Shown here piece by piece: positions 53,827 through 62,604 of a stretch of 64,000 bases of DNA. The stretch lies in assembly GCF_031326345.1 (NCBI RefSeq), contig NZ_CP133671.1:4526001-4590000 (forward strand). The letters run 5' to 3'. The first letter of the stretch is position 1. The number at the start of each line of letters is the position of its first letter. Source of the DNA: Aureispira sp. CCB-E. Lineage in GTDB: Bacteria; Bacteroidota; Bacteroidia; Chitinophagales; Saprospiraceae. The notes under the pieces are model-generated. The model had not been told where the DNA came from and searched no databases. It saw nothing but the letters and a program-made list of their open reading frames with translations. A program made the translations under genes and the position numbers.

Positions 53827-54817
53827 ACTACTATCCAAATTTAAAGGGAAGGCAACCAATGATCATTTTCCTATAACTATAGAAGTTGTCCCAAATCAGC
53901 TATCCGTTATTGTTGACGAGCATCAAATCCCTAAAAGTATGGGTAACAGCAACCTTAATGCTCTGTCTTATCTTAGCAAAGGGCTAACATCAGTGGGGCA
54001 ACAAGAATTGTTTTTTGTTCTAAAAACCAATCAAATTGATGTGTCAAATATCCCACAAGATCCTCTATTTTTTCTAGCCCAAGTCTATCAATTAGCACAA
54101 CAAGGGCGCATTGTCAAAGAGGGTGATATTACACAATTTGGCAGTAAAGATATGTGGGGATGGAAAGGCATTGTATATGCCCCTGCGCCATTGCATTTGC
54201 AATCCAAACTTCCCCAAAATTGCCTCAGTATGATTCTATTAACTTTAGAAGAAGTGCAAGCAGTTCAAGATTTTGGAGCCCTTAGAATTTTATCTATGCT
54301 AGGCAAACAAGCCCGCTATTATCCATTTCCTTACTGGACAGACCATCATCGGGAAAACTTGTTAATTAAAGAACTTCAGGATAGTTTGTTATTGCGTGTC
54401 AATCGGGTCAATTTGAGAGAAGCGACTGTTACCATGTTAAATAACAATCACATCTATTTAAAAATTTCTACCTCTTTAAAAATTGACTTTCCTCCAGATG
54501 CCTTGTCGGGACCTGTGCCAATTGGCATCTTACCATCCTTGGCAGCAGAGGCAGATGCTTGTCTAACTTGGTCTTTTGCTCCCAATACACCAGAAGCCAT
54601 TACCCTTCCTAATAGCAATGGTACGGTTATTAGTGGTTGTATGTTGGTATTAATTGGCGAACAATCCGAAAATTCTAGTCGAATGCTTGAGGATGGTTTT
54701 GCATTATTATTAACAAAAGAAGCATGGGAAGCATTTTGGATGGCATTTGAAAAACAAGAAGTTTATCACTTAAAAACGGCTGGGGAAAACTTAGATTTTT
54801 CACTTATTTGGGAATAA
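53810..54817 (+). CDS. Unknown cytosolic protein, 335 aa
   Basis: No signal peptide or transmembrane helices. The first about 30 residues are basic (FINKLLSKFKGKATN). The middle reads SYLSKGLTSVGQQELFFVLKTNQID, FGSKDMWGWKGIVYAPAP and MILLTLEEVQAVQDFGALRILSMLGKQARYYPFPYW, faintly like the suppressor-of-fused (SUFU) or immunity-protein type of fold, but not enough to assign. It ends KTAGENLDFSLIWE. Coupled to the 99-aa gene upstream by a 17-bp overlap. A family-1 repeat follows 26 bp after the stop. Confidence 0.6.
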   Translation: MKFINKLLSKFKGKATNDHFPITIEVVPNQLSVIVDEHQIPKSMGNSNLNALSYLSKGLTSVGQQELFFVLKTNQIDVSNIPQDPLFFLAQVYQLAQQGRIVKEGDITQFGSKDMWGWKGIVYAPAPLHLQSKLPQNCLSMILLTLEEVQAVQDFGALRILSMLGKQARYYPFPYWTDHHRENLLIKELQDSLLLRVNRVNLREATVTMLNNNHIYLKISTSLKIDFPPDALSGPVPIGILPSLAAEADACLTWSFAPNTPEAITLPNSNGTVISGCMLVLIGEQSENSSRMLEDGFALLLTKEAWEAFWMAFEKQEVYHLKTAGENLDFSLIWE

Positions 54818-54843
54818 AATATTAGTTATACTCCTTGGATTAG

Positions 54844-55086
54844 TAGTTCGTTGATTTTTTACTTTTTTAGCTCGCTGCGCTCGTGAGATCGCAAACTTAG
54901 TTACCCAAAAGATAAAAAATCACATTTATACTAGTTTAGCTGCGCTGCTACTTCGTGGTACTTCGTAAGTGCTGCGCAGTTGATAATCAAAATTTTAACA
55001 CAAAACATAGTAAATTCACAACTTATTAATTATCAAACTAATAAAGTTTTTCAATGACCACGCAGTAGCAGCGCAGCTAACTATTG
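54844..55086 (+). repeat. Family-1 dispersed repeat, copy 3 (about 243 bp, with internal insertions and an inverted core)
   Basis: Begins TAGTTCGTTGA (54844-54854) like copy 2. It has extra blocks not in copy 2: AGCTCGCTGCGCTCGTGAG at about 54869 and TAGCTGCGCTGCTACTTCGTGG at about 54937. The following GTTGATAATCAAAATTTTAACA and AATTATCAAACTAATAAAG blocks match copy 2. At the right end the core is inverted: ACCACGCAGTAGCAGCGCAGCTA (about 55057-55079). No protein coding. Confidence 0.85.
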
Positions 55087-55111
55087 TTGGATTTTTTAAA
55101 CAAATTATTGC

Positions 55112-55744
55112 ATGAAATTAATATCATTAAATGTAGGACAACCTCAAACGCTTACTTGGAAAGGAAAAACTGTTCAAACTAGTATTTTTAAACAACCTAT
55201 TCATGGTAAACAATCGGTTTCTTTCTTGAATATAGTAGGAGACCAACAAGCAGACCTTCGTTATCATGGTGGTAGAGACAAAGCTATTTATAGTTATGAC
55301 CTATCACATTACGAAGCTTGGAAAAAGCAACTTCATCGAGACGAGTGGTCTTTTGGTCTTTTTGGGGAAAATCTGAGTACAGAGGGATTGGATGAAACAC
55401 AAGTTTTAATTGGGAACATTTACCAAATTGGTTCGGTGGTCATTCAAGCTACTCAGCCTAGAATTCCGTGTTTTAAATTAAATATTTGCTTTGATCGGGA
55501 AGATATGACGAGTTTGTTTTATAATTTCAAACGTTATGGCATTTATTTTCGCGTCTTAGAAGAAGGGACTTTGGAGGCTGGAGACACAATTAAGTTGATA
55601 GAGTCTTCTCCTTACGCTATTTCTATCCAAGACCTTGTCAATACTTTTGTAAGTAAGGGAAAAGATAAAGTTTTGCTTGAAAAAATCTTGGATATCCCAC
55701 TCCTGCCCAATGGGATTAGAAAAAACTTTTTGTCCTTTCTATAA
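55112..55744 (+). CDS. MOSC-domain protein (YiiM-like)
   Basis: 210 aa. The beta-rich MOSC fold is recognised by GDQQADLRYHGGRDKAIYSYD (about 44-63), FGLFGENLSTEGLDE, LIGNIYQIGSVVIQATQPRIPCFKL with the conserved Cys120 that coordinates the molybdenum cofactor or serves as sulfur carrier in the family, and GIYFRVLEEGTLEAGD. The C-terminal about 50 residues are the usual small helical 3-alpha tail. E. coli YiiM reduces N-hydroxylated compounds with a Mo cofactor; the same is possible here. A 65-bp gap separates it from the dynamin-like gene. Confidence 0.9.
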   Translation: MKLISLNVGQPQTLTWKGKTVQTSIFKQPIHGKQSVSFLNIVGDQQADLRYHGGRDKAIYSYDLSHYEAWKKQLHRDEWSFGLFGENLSTEGLDETQVLIGNIYQIGSVVIQATQPRIPCFKLNICFDREDMTSLFYNFKRYGIYFRVLEEGTLEAGDTIKLIESSPYAISIQDLVNTFVSKGKDKVLLEKILDIPLLPNGIRKNFLSFL

Positions 55745-55809
55745 TCCCTTTGGAGAATCGTATAGTTTCCTTACCTTATACCCCATTATGGTTATAATCA
55801 CAACAAACT

Positions 55810-57531
55810 ATGAGCAAAATAGAAGTCAGTCAACATATAAAAGAGTTAAAAGCCTCCTTAAAATTAATGGGCTCCAATCTTCTAGTAGCTGCTAGAGAAT
55901 TTGGTGCTAGTAAAGAAACTAGAGAAATTTTAAAAGGGCAAATTGATAATATTAATGAAAACTTTTTGTTTGTCATTGTTGGAGAAGTAAATGCAGGCAA
56001 AAGTAGTTTTGTCAATGCTTTGTTGGGTAGCCCTATCTGTGCCACTAGCCATGAAATTTGTACGCAAGATGTACAAAAAATCATCTATGGCGAACAAGAA
56101 ACATTGACTCAAGATACACACGAACGCATTACAACACGTCAGTTTCCCGCGGACATTCTAAAAGAAATTACGGTAGTTGATACGCCTGGCACCAACAGTA
56201 GAGAACTAGATCATCAAGTGATTACAGAACGCTTCATTCCTAAATGTAATTTGGTCTTGTTTGTTTTTCAATTGGACAACATCCACGTACAATCTGCTTG
56301 GGATTTGTTTCAAAAAATAAAAGGCGAATGGTCTAAAAAAGTAGTTTTTGTTCTTACCAAAGCCGACCGTTACAGCGAGGAAGAAAAGATCAACTATAAG
56401 AACATTCTAACCAAGTACGCCATTAACGAAAACATTGAAAATCCATTGATATATGTTACCTCTTCTAAATTAGAAGACGAAGGCAAAACTGCTGAAAGTG
56501 GTTTTGCTCCCATTCGAGATTATATCAATAGTGATGTTTTAAAAAATGCTGCTCTAAATAAAATTATTGAAGATGTCAAGGTGATTAAAAAGCTCATGGC
56601 AGATATTCATCAGGAGTTCGATTTGCGCAAAACAAAATTTGCTAAAGATACGGAAGCAAGGGAAAGAATCGCTAGCATTATCAAAAGCAAAGAATCGCTC
56701 ACTTTGTCTAACATTCAAAATTTAACCCGTAAATGCTTGGCGGCTTATGATGCCAATACTGAAAAGACATTGGAGGAATTGAACAAAGGTATTGGATTCT
56801 TTAGCTTTACCTTTAAGTCCATTCGCTCTGTCTTTGGAGGTGAAAGTACCCAAGAATGGCTAGAAAAAGTCAACAAAGAACATGTAGAACGCTTGAACAA
56901 GGATACCAATTTAATCTTAGATAGTGGTGTTGATAGCCTTAAAAGTGACATTACCTATATGGTTATTGGTGTCAAAGAGGAACTAGATGCTTTGGAGGAC
57001 ATTCGTATTCGTCCGACAGAAATGTTTCATAAAATTGACGAAAAACGCAATGAAATTGTACATTCTCTCAAGCAAAATTTGACCGACTTTTTGGATAAAT
57101 CTTCTGTTTTTAAAGGTGATCAAGTTGTCAAAGGCAATGGGGTTGATTATACAGGTGTTAATGTAGCGGGTGGTGTTGCCGCTGTTGGTGGTGCCTTGAC
57201 ATTTATTACTCAAATTTCTGTTTTGGACATTACTGGGGGCATTGCTACGGGACTTGGCTTGTTATTGGCTGGCGGTATTGCCTTTAGCAAAAAAGGAAAA
57301 TATATCGCTGATGTAAAAGAAGCTTTGGCTCAAAAACGAGTACTTTTTGAAGAAACGCTGACCCAAAATTTAAGTAGTTATTTTAATCAAATTAAACTAA
57401 AAATCAACGATCAGTTTGTCGATTTTGACTATCACCTAAAATCAGAAGCCAACCAAATCAAGGAATACGACAAAGTTGCGCACCAACTCAAAAATGAGTT
57501 AAAAGAAGTTGAACGTAAGATTTTTAGTTAA
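55810..57531 (+). CDS. Bacterial dynamin-like GTPase
   Basis: 573 aa. Dynamin-type GTPase domain: P-loop GEVNAGKS (58-65), G2 threonine in ICATSHEICT, G3 DTPG (124-127), G4 TKAD (183-186). A long helical stalk follows (about 250-430), then a paddle-like hydrophobic segment (about 445-500, YTGVNVAGGVAAVGGALTFIT, IATGLGLLLAGGIAF) that should insert into membrane, and a last helix. Known for the family: GTP-driven membrane remodelling, repair or fusion. Single gene, not the paired DynA/DynB or LeoABC layout. The VOC gene begins 36 bp downstream. Confidence 0.9.
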   Translation: MSKIEVSQHIKELKASLKLMGSNLLVAAREFGASKETREILKGQIDNINENFLFVIVGEVNAGKSSFVNALLGSPICATSHEICTQDVQKIIYGEQETLTQDTHERITTRQFPADILKEITVVDTPGTNSRELDHQVITERFIPKCNLVLFVFQLDNIHVQSAWDLFQKIKGEWSKKVVFVLTKADRYSEEEKINYKNILTKYAINENIENPLIYVTSSKLEDEGKTAESGFAPIRDYINSDVLKNAALNKIIEDVKVIKKLMADIHQEFDLRKTKFAKDTEARERIASIIKSKESLTLSNIQNLTRKCLAAYDANTEKTLEELNKGIGFFSFTFKSIRSVFGGESTQEWLEKVNKEHVERLNKDTNLILDSGVDSLKSDITYMVIGVKEELDALEDIRIRPTEMFHKIDEKRNEIVHSLKQNLTDFLDKSSVFKGDQVVKGNGVDYTGVNVAGGVAAVGGALTFITQISVLDITGGIATGLGLLLAGGIAFSKKGKYIADVKEALAQKRVLFEETLTQNLSSYFNQIKLKINDQFVDFDYHLKSEANQIKEYDKVAHQLKNELKEVERKIFS

Positions 57532-57567
57532 AACAACGTTTCAGTAACCGATACAAACAATACAACT

Positions 57568-57942
57568 ATGAAATTCCGAATTGCTCGACATGCAACTAAT
57601 TTGCAAGCTATGGTTGATTTTTACACTCAAAATTTGGAACTGGAAATCTTAGGTGGTTTTAACAATCATAGTGATTATGATGGGGTCTTTTTAGGCAAAA
57701 AAGGCTTGGATTGGCATCTAGAATTTACAGTATCTTCTGATGCTCCTGAACACCATCCAGACGAGGATGATTTATTGGTTTTTTATATGCCAAGTGTAGA
57801 AGATTTGGAACGTATAAAAGCAAATTTTGAAGCCAACAAGATTCCCTCTGTCAAGGCAAAAAACACCTACTGGGATAACTATGGGCTAACTTATGTAGAC
57901 CCTGATGGGTTTAGAGTGGTGGTGGTTTATCAAGAGAAATAG
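57568..57942 (+). CDS. VOC-family (glyoxalase/bleomycin-resistance fold) protein
   Basis: 124 aa. Single glyoxalase-like beta-alpha-beta-beta-beta domain: HATNLQAMVDFYTQNLELEILGGF, GLDWHLEFTV, the acidic segment EHHPDEDDLLVFYMPSVEDLERI, and the terminal YVDPDGFRVVVVYQ. A metal ligand set (His5-type, Glu) is plausible. Substrate unknown; members act in methylglyoxal, antibiotic or catechol chemistry. Confidence 0.88.
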   Translation: MKFRIARHATNLQAMVDFYTQNLELEILGGFNNHSDYDGVFLGKKGLDWHLEFTVSSDAPEHHPDEDDLLVFYMPSVEDLERIKANFEANKIPSVKAKNTYWDNYGLTYVDPDGFRVVVVYQEK

Positions 57943-57987
57943 TCCAATTCACATAAGAAATATGCTTTGGAAAAACGAAGAATAGGT

Positions 57988-58764
57988 TTATGAAGGATGG
58001 ATGTAGCCCGTAAAAGTAGAAGAGTAGTTTTGCCCTAATTTTATTCTAAGTTTTCGTTGTGTTTTCCACTGATAGATTGGAATAGTAGTAACAGCAATTT
58101 CATTAGGTGGTAACAACCAATAAATTGCCCCCATACCACAACCTCTATACTGATAAGGCTCTTTTAATTCTTCCCATTTTTTCCCCATATATCCTTCTAG
58201 AACCAAAGGGATAGAATATTGCGTTGCAAAAACTATCGTATCTTCTTCTAAATTTTTGATAATAACAGGATAGGCTTTAAACGCTTGTCTCTTAATTGCC
58301 AAATAATTATAGGATAACAAATGGCGGTTGGTATCTACGATAACTCTCAAATCAACGGTATCACCTATCAAAACCGATGCATATTGACTATTACAATCTG
58401 CCATATAACATCTACAGGAATCCCATTTGGGTTTTAAAGTAGTTAACTTTTTTGTCAAACTATCTTTCATTGTATCTTTTTGAACCGTTACTGTTTGTAA
58501 GAAATCTTGAGGTGGCGGCGGAGGCGGGATACCTATATAAAATGGCGGTTGATAATCAATGTATATTGTATCTTTTTCTTTGCCTATATATAAAATATGT
58601 CCCTTTAACATTTGATTATAATCATCATATTCAAGTACTTTAGAATCAAAATTAACATTATCAATACAAATAGGGTAACTAATTTCAGGCACCAGCGAAC
58701 CAGGGCTTTGACAACTAACCAGTAAACAGATAAGGAATAAAAGTAATATTTTCAAAATCATCAA
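57988..58764 (-). CDS. Lipoprotein, unknown (proline-rich linker)
   Basis: 258 aa. The signal peptide ends LICLLVSC (lipobox Cys18). The mature part is beta-rich and carries a run of six prolines in GIPPPPPPQDFLQ (about 76-88) and a beta-sandwich-like C-terminal half (YNYLAIKRQAFKAYPVIIKNL...). Cysteines in DSCRCYMADCNSQYAS may form disulfides. Probably an outer-membrane lipoprotein. Convergent to the VOC gene; 40 bp after the next lipoprotein gene upstream, so likely cotranscribed with it. Confidence 0.65.
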   Translation of the reverse strand: MMILKILLLFLICLLVSCQSPGSLVPEISYPICIDNVNFDSKVLEYDDYNQMLKGHILYIGKEKDTIYIDYQPPFYIGIPPPPPPQDFLQTVTVQKDTMKDSLTKKLTTLKPKWDSCRCYMADCNSQYASVLIGDTVDLRVIVDTNRHLLSYNYLAIKRQAFKAYPVIIKNLEEDTIVFATQYSIPLVLEGYMGKKWEELKEPYQYRGCGMGAIYWLLPPNEIAVTTIPIYQWKTQRKLRIKLGQNYSSTFTGYIHPS

Positions 58765-58804
58765 CTTTTAGAAATAATCATTACATTCATATAAGCTAGA
58801 TGCA

Positions 58805-59779
58805 CTATTGTACCCAATGGGTGTTTGGAGCTGGTTTAAATTGAACTCTTTGTCTAAACAAAGAAGCAGGATCACAAATTTCGAGTAGTTCCTTGCCTGT
58901 TTTAATTTGTTCTAATTCATCTGCAGCATAATATTCATATTCTGTCCAAACAGAAACAATTCTTTTATCCTTGATTGGAAACTCAGGTACAACCCAAAGT
59001 ATGCTGTCTTCATATGCTTGGTAGATGTAATTCATGGCACAATCTCCAACATCAAAAGCGGCATATTCAATCGTATTTGGAGCGACTATTTTGACACGTT
59101 GATAATTTTTAATTGCTTCTTCTAGAGCTTTATTTTGATCCACATCGTGTACCACGACTTTACCCATTGCTCCAAACAACCCATATCTAATATTGTGTTC
59201 TGGCAAGTCAGGAAATTCCCAATCTCTAATTTCAAAAGAATAGTACAGCTTCCAAGTATCTTTGTAAGTATAAATTCTATAGGTATTCACACTTGAATAA
59301 TCCGCATGAAACTCTACAACTCCTATTTCATCCGCACCATCACCATCAATATCTCCGATTGTTTCGGCATAAGCGACTCCCAAATCAGACGTAAAGGGAA
59401 ACGTATCTTTTAAGGTATTGCTAACCATATAAGAATAAAACTCATGATCTTCTATCTTTCCACCTTGATAAGCCATTATATCCAAGTTTTCAAAAAATTT
59501 ATTGGTTTCTTGTTTTGTTTTTGCATTTACATGACGTTCTACCAAGGTATCTTGAATATGATCTCCATTAAAATCTCCTAATAAGACAAAGCGATATCCC
59601 CAGATTGGTTTGCCCAGACCTATTGTTTCTTCTTTTGTTAATTTTTTTTTGACTAAAGACGTATCTATTTTTTTTGCTACTGTTTCTAGTATTGATGTAT
59701 CGAGTGCTTCTTCTTGAGGGGCTTCACAAGCTATGGTAATCGTAAAAAGTGCTACTAAAAGCACGTAACATAATCTCAT
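58805..59779 (-). CDS. Lipoprotein with FG-GAP/VCBS-like repeats
   Basis: 324 aa. The signal peptide ends FTITIAC (Cys18), so a lipoprotein. Two calcium-binding-like loops of the FG-GAP/VCBS kind: VLLGDFNGDHIQDTLVERH (about 68-86) and AETIGDIDGDGADEIGVVEFH (about 138-158), as in integrin-alpha-like beta-propeller blades. The C-terminal part is unassigned. Function probably in surface binding or carbohydrate/protein interaction. Next to another lipoprotein gene. Confidence 0.75.
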   Translation of the reverse strand: MRLCYVLLVALFTITIACEAPQEEALDTSILETVAKKIDTSLVKKKLTKEETIGLGKPIWGYRFVLLGDFNGDHIQDTLVERHVNAKTKQETNKFFENLDIMAYQGGKIEDHEFYSYMVSNTLKDTFPFTSDLGVAYAETIGDIDGDGADEIGVVEFHADYSSVNTYRIYTYKDTWKLYYSFEIRDWEFPDLPEHNIRYGLFGAMGKVVVHDVDQNKALEEAIKNYQRVKIVAPNTIEYAAFDVGDCAMNYIYQAYEDSILWVVPEFPIKDKRIVSVWTEYEYYAADELEQIKTGKELLEICDPASLFRQRVQFKPAPNTHWVQ

Positions 59780-59973
59780 TTAGTGATCTCTATTTTTGTA
59801 TTTTTTTTTAATGCCTGCTCCAATTAATTGTCCTGAACAACCTATAATAAAAGGTTTCCAACGGCTAAAATTCACTTATAAAATACAAAATAAGTTACTT
59901 TTTTTTATTTTTAAGTACTATTTTTTAATAATTAGTATTCGGTTGAAAATAATAGTCTTTGGTTCCTCTAAGC

Positions 59974-60642
59974 CTAGTTAATTCTAACAAACATTCCATT
60001 TTTGTATTGAAGTTCAAAGTGGCTGTTCTGGTGTTTTAAATGTACTTCAAAAGGCGAAAAGTGGGCTTCGTCATCTCTAGGAATCCATTTTTTCTGCTTG
60101 TTATTAATAACAATAAATAAACCATGCTCATCACCCAAAGCCGCAAAACGTGCCAAATCACCACTGTAGCGTTCTATAGGAAAAGTTTGTAGCAAGCTCT
60201 TATAGACAGCTTTTACAGCATTGGTTGGCACTCCTATTTCGCTAACTTCCAGTACTTGATCTACTCCAAATGCTTCCTTCCTATCCATATTTAAATTTTT
60301 TCTGGCAATCAGCTCCACGATATTCATATCTTTGTCATAAAAATACATTGCCTCAGCATTCCAATCTGAAAAGTCAACTAAATCCATTCCTTGCCAATCC
60401 AAAATATTTACCCGCTGTTGAAGCCATTTTAATGCCTCTGCTCCTTTGTTGGACGGAATGTTAAAAGCATAATGATAATTGGTTGCTCCACTTTTCTCAA
60501 CAAACTGCAAGACTGTTTTTCCTATTTTTAGGCTAAACGTATTGGCTGTTTTTTCTAACAACTCAAATCCTAACGTTTGCGTATAGAAGGATATTTGTGC
60601 CGCTAAATTGGCGCTATAAAGCTTTATTTTATTGAAATTCAT
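59974..60642 (-). CDS. VOC-family protein, two-domain
   Basis: 222 aa. N-terminal glyoxalase-like module FNKIKLYSANLAAQISFYTQTLGFELLEK ... LQFVEKSGATNYHYAFNIP (about 2-110, ending FYDKDMNIVELIAR). A less clear second module (about 125-220, GVDQVLEVSEIGVPTNAVKAVYK ... PFEVHLKHQNSHFELQYKNG). The overall length is that of two-lobed VOC proteins. Substrate not known. Start by the family's typical first strand. Confidence 0.82.
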   Translation of the reverse strand: MNFNKIKLYSANLAAQISFYTQTLGFELLEKTANTFSLKIGKTVLQFVEKSGATNYHYAFNIPSNKGAEALKWLQQRVNILDWQGMDLVDFSDWNAEAMYFYDKDMNIVELIARKNLNMDRKEAFGVDQVLEVSEIGVPTNAVKAVYKSLLQTFPIERYSGDLARFAALGDEHGLFIVINNKQKKWIPRDDEAHFSPFEVHLKHQNSHFELQYKNGMFVRIN

Positions 60643-61028
60643 TTTATGTATTTTTGATACGCTCCATAGATTTATTATTGCTGAAATACAGAGATGCCCT
60701 TTGTTTTTTCTAAAAAATAAAAAAGCCGATAAGTGCTACTTCAGCGGGTCTTTTTTAGTAGGTTTCACTTAGTTTTTGTAAACTAGATAGCTATTGACTT
60801 TGTTCAAAGATAAAAAAGTACAATCAGATAAAGTTACTTTTTCATATTTTTAGTATATTCGCAGGTCGATACTGATTCCTTACTATTTTATTGTTTATAA
60901 ATGCATTCAAAGTAGTTGTTTTATCACAAAAATCACAACCTACATTTGAATGATTTGGCAGATAGTATTTTCAAGTTTTCAGTAAGCATTTATATAGAAA
61001 AAAATTAAGAATCAAATAAAGAAATACC
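60643..61028. other. 386-bp intergenic region upstream of ffh
   Basis: Divergent promoter region for the VOC gene and ffh. It contains AAAAAAGCC ... GGGTCTTTTTT (about 60718-60754), an imperfect terminator-like inverted repeat, and AT-rich stretches. No RNA gene recognised. Confidence 0.4.
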
Positions 61029-62369
61029 ATGTTTGACAGTTTATCAGAACGTTTAGAAGGTGCCTTTAAGTCGTTGACAGGAGACGGTAAACTAACGGAA
61101 ATTAACGTCGCTACCTCCATTAAAGAGATTCGTCGTGCCTTAGTTGGTGCCGATGTAAACTACAAAATTGCCAAAGAATTTACAGATAAAATCAAGGCGC
61201 AAGCTTTGGGAACTAAAAATGTACTTGCTTCTGTTCGTCCTGGTGAATTAATGACCAAAATCGTTAACGATGAATTGGTCGAACTAATGGGTGGTCAAGC
61301 AACAGGTATTAATATCAAAGGGAAACCAGGTATTATCTTAATTGCTGGTTTACAAGGTTCGGGTAAAACTACTTTTACAGGTAAATTAGCAAAATTTTTA
61401 AAAGTAAAAAAAGGTAAGCGTGTTTTACTTTCTGCTTGTGATGTTTATCGTCCTGCGGCCATCACTCAGCTAACTGTTTTAGGAGAGCAAGTGGGAGTAG
61501 AGGTATATAAAGAATTAGAAAACAAAAACCCTGTTGAAATTGCTCAAAATGCAGTGGCTCACGCTGCCAAAATGGGCTTTGATGTGGTTATTGTCGATAC
61601 AGCGGGTCGTTTGGCTGTAGACGAAGAAATGATGAATGAAATTGAAGCTGTTAAAAATGGTATCAATCCTTCTGAAGCATTATTCGTTGTGGATGCCATG
61701 ACAGGTCAAGATGCTGTTAATACGGCAAAAGCCTTTAACGAACGTATTAATTACGATGGAGTTGTATTGACCAAAATGGATGGTGATACTCGTGGTGGTG
61801 CGGCACTTTCTATCAAATACACGGTTGGCAAGCCAATTAAGTTTGTTAGTAGAGGGGAAAAAATGGATGAATTAGATGTCTTCCACCCTGATCGTATGGC
61901 TCAGCGTATTTTAGGTATGGGAGATATTGTTTCTTTGGTTGAAAAAGCTCAAGAACAATTCGATGAGAAAGAAGCCAAACGTTTGGAAAGCAAAATCAAA
62001 AAGAACAAATTTGATTTTGACGACTTCAAAACTCAGTTGAACCATATCCGCAAAATGGGTAACTTAAAGAACTTGATTAGCATGATTCCTGGTATGGGCA
62101 AAATTGCTAAAAATTTGGACATTGATGATAATGCCTTTAGCAAAATTGAAGCTATTATCAATTCGATGACTCCTCAAGAACGTAAAAACCCTAGTATTAT
62201 CAATGGTAGCCGCAAAAAACGTATCGCTCGTGGTTCTGGAAATAAACTAGAAGAGGTCAACCAATTTATGCGCCAATTTGAGCAAATGCGTAAGATGATG
62301 CATCAAATGAGCAAAATGCAAGGCCAAGGTGGTGGTGGAATGAGCATGCCAAAATTCCCTGGACGTTAG
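61029..62369 (+). CDS. ffh: Signal recognition particle protein Ffh
   Basis: 446 aa, normal length. N domain (about 1-90), SRP-type GTPase G domain with P-loop GLQGSGKTTF (107-116), DTAGRL, TKMDGDTRGGAAL, and the GSRKKRIARGSG region that begins the RNA-binding part; the Met-rich M domain ends with QMRKMMHQMSKMQGQGGGGMSMPKF. It binds nascent signal sequences together with 4.5S RNA and docks to FtsY for co-translational targeting. No SRP RNA gene was seen nearby. The ATG at 61029 is the usual start. A family-2 repeat starts 20 bp after the stop. Confidence 0.98.
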   Translation: MFDSLSERLEGAFKSLTGDGKLTEINVATSIKEIRRALVGADVNYKIAKEFTDKIKAQALGTKNVLASVRPGELMTKIVNDELVELMGGQATGINIKGKPGIILIAGLQGSGKTTFTGKLAKFLKVKKGKRVLLSACDVYRPAAITQLTVLGEQVGVEVYKELENKNPVEIAQNAVAHAAKMGFDVVIVDTAGRLAVDEEMMNEIEAVKNGINPSEALFVVDAMTGQDAVNTAKAFNERINYDGVVLTKMDGDTRGGAALSIKYTVGKPIKFVSRGEKMDELDVFHPDRMAQRILGMGDIVSLVEKAQEQFDEKEAKRLESKIKKNKFDFDDFKTQLNHIRKMGNLKNLISMIPGMGKIAKNLDIDDNAFSKIEAIINSMTPQERKNPSIINGSRKKRIARGSGNKLEEVNQFMRQFEQMRKMMHQMSKMQGQGGGGMSMPKFPGR

Positions 62370-62388
62370 TTCGATCTCAATAACTGTA

Positions 62389-62552
62389 ATAAGTAATCGT
62401 TCATAAAAATTTATAGGCAAAATAGAATTCTTTTTGCACTGTTCTTCATCAAAAAATCTCGTTTTAGCCCGCTAAAACTTCAATTCTTTTCTTTGAACAG
62501 CACTAAAAACAATTACATTTTTAACTATACTTTTTTCTGTCCACTTACTTAA
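62389..62552 (-). repeat. Family-2 dispersed repeat, copy 2 (164 bp)
   Basis: On the minus strand it reads TTAAGTAAGTGGACAGAAAA ... AGTGCTGTTCAAAG ... AGCGGGCTAAAA ... TGATGAAGAACAGTGCAAAA ... ATGAACGATTACTTAT and aligns along its whole length with 6522-6709. The ends keep the ATAAGTAA terminal repeat at 62389-62396; the other end is TTACTTAA. It contains a perfect GTTTTAGC-CC-GCTAAAAC hairpin (62461-62478). Confidence 0.82.
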
Positions 62553-62563
62553 AATATAAAAAG

Positions 62564-62596
62564 AAGCCTTAAACTCTATCTCTGAGTTTAAGGCTT
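62564..62596. terminator. Bidirectional intrinsic terminator
   Basis: 13-bp stem AAGCCTTAAACTC (62564-62576) / GAGTTTAAGGCTT (62584-62596) with a 7-nt loop; TTGTTTTT follows on plus and A/T-rich on minus. It serves ffh and the convergent gene. Confidence 0.9.
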
Positions 62597-62604
62597 TTGT
62601 TTTT

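Noticed and set aside
59796-59981. 61-codon plus-strand frame between a lipoprotein gene and a VOC gene
   Set aside because: Lys/Ile/Phe low complexity from AT-rich intergenic DNA; no protein-like motif.
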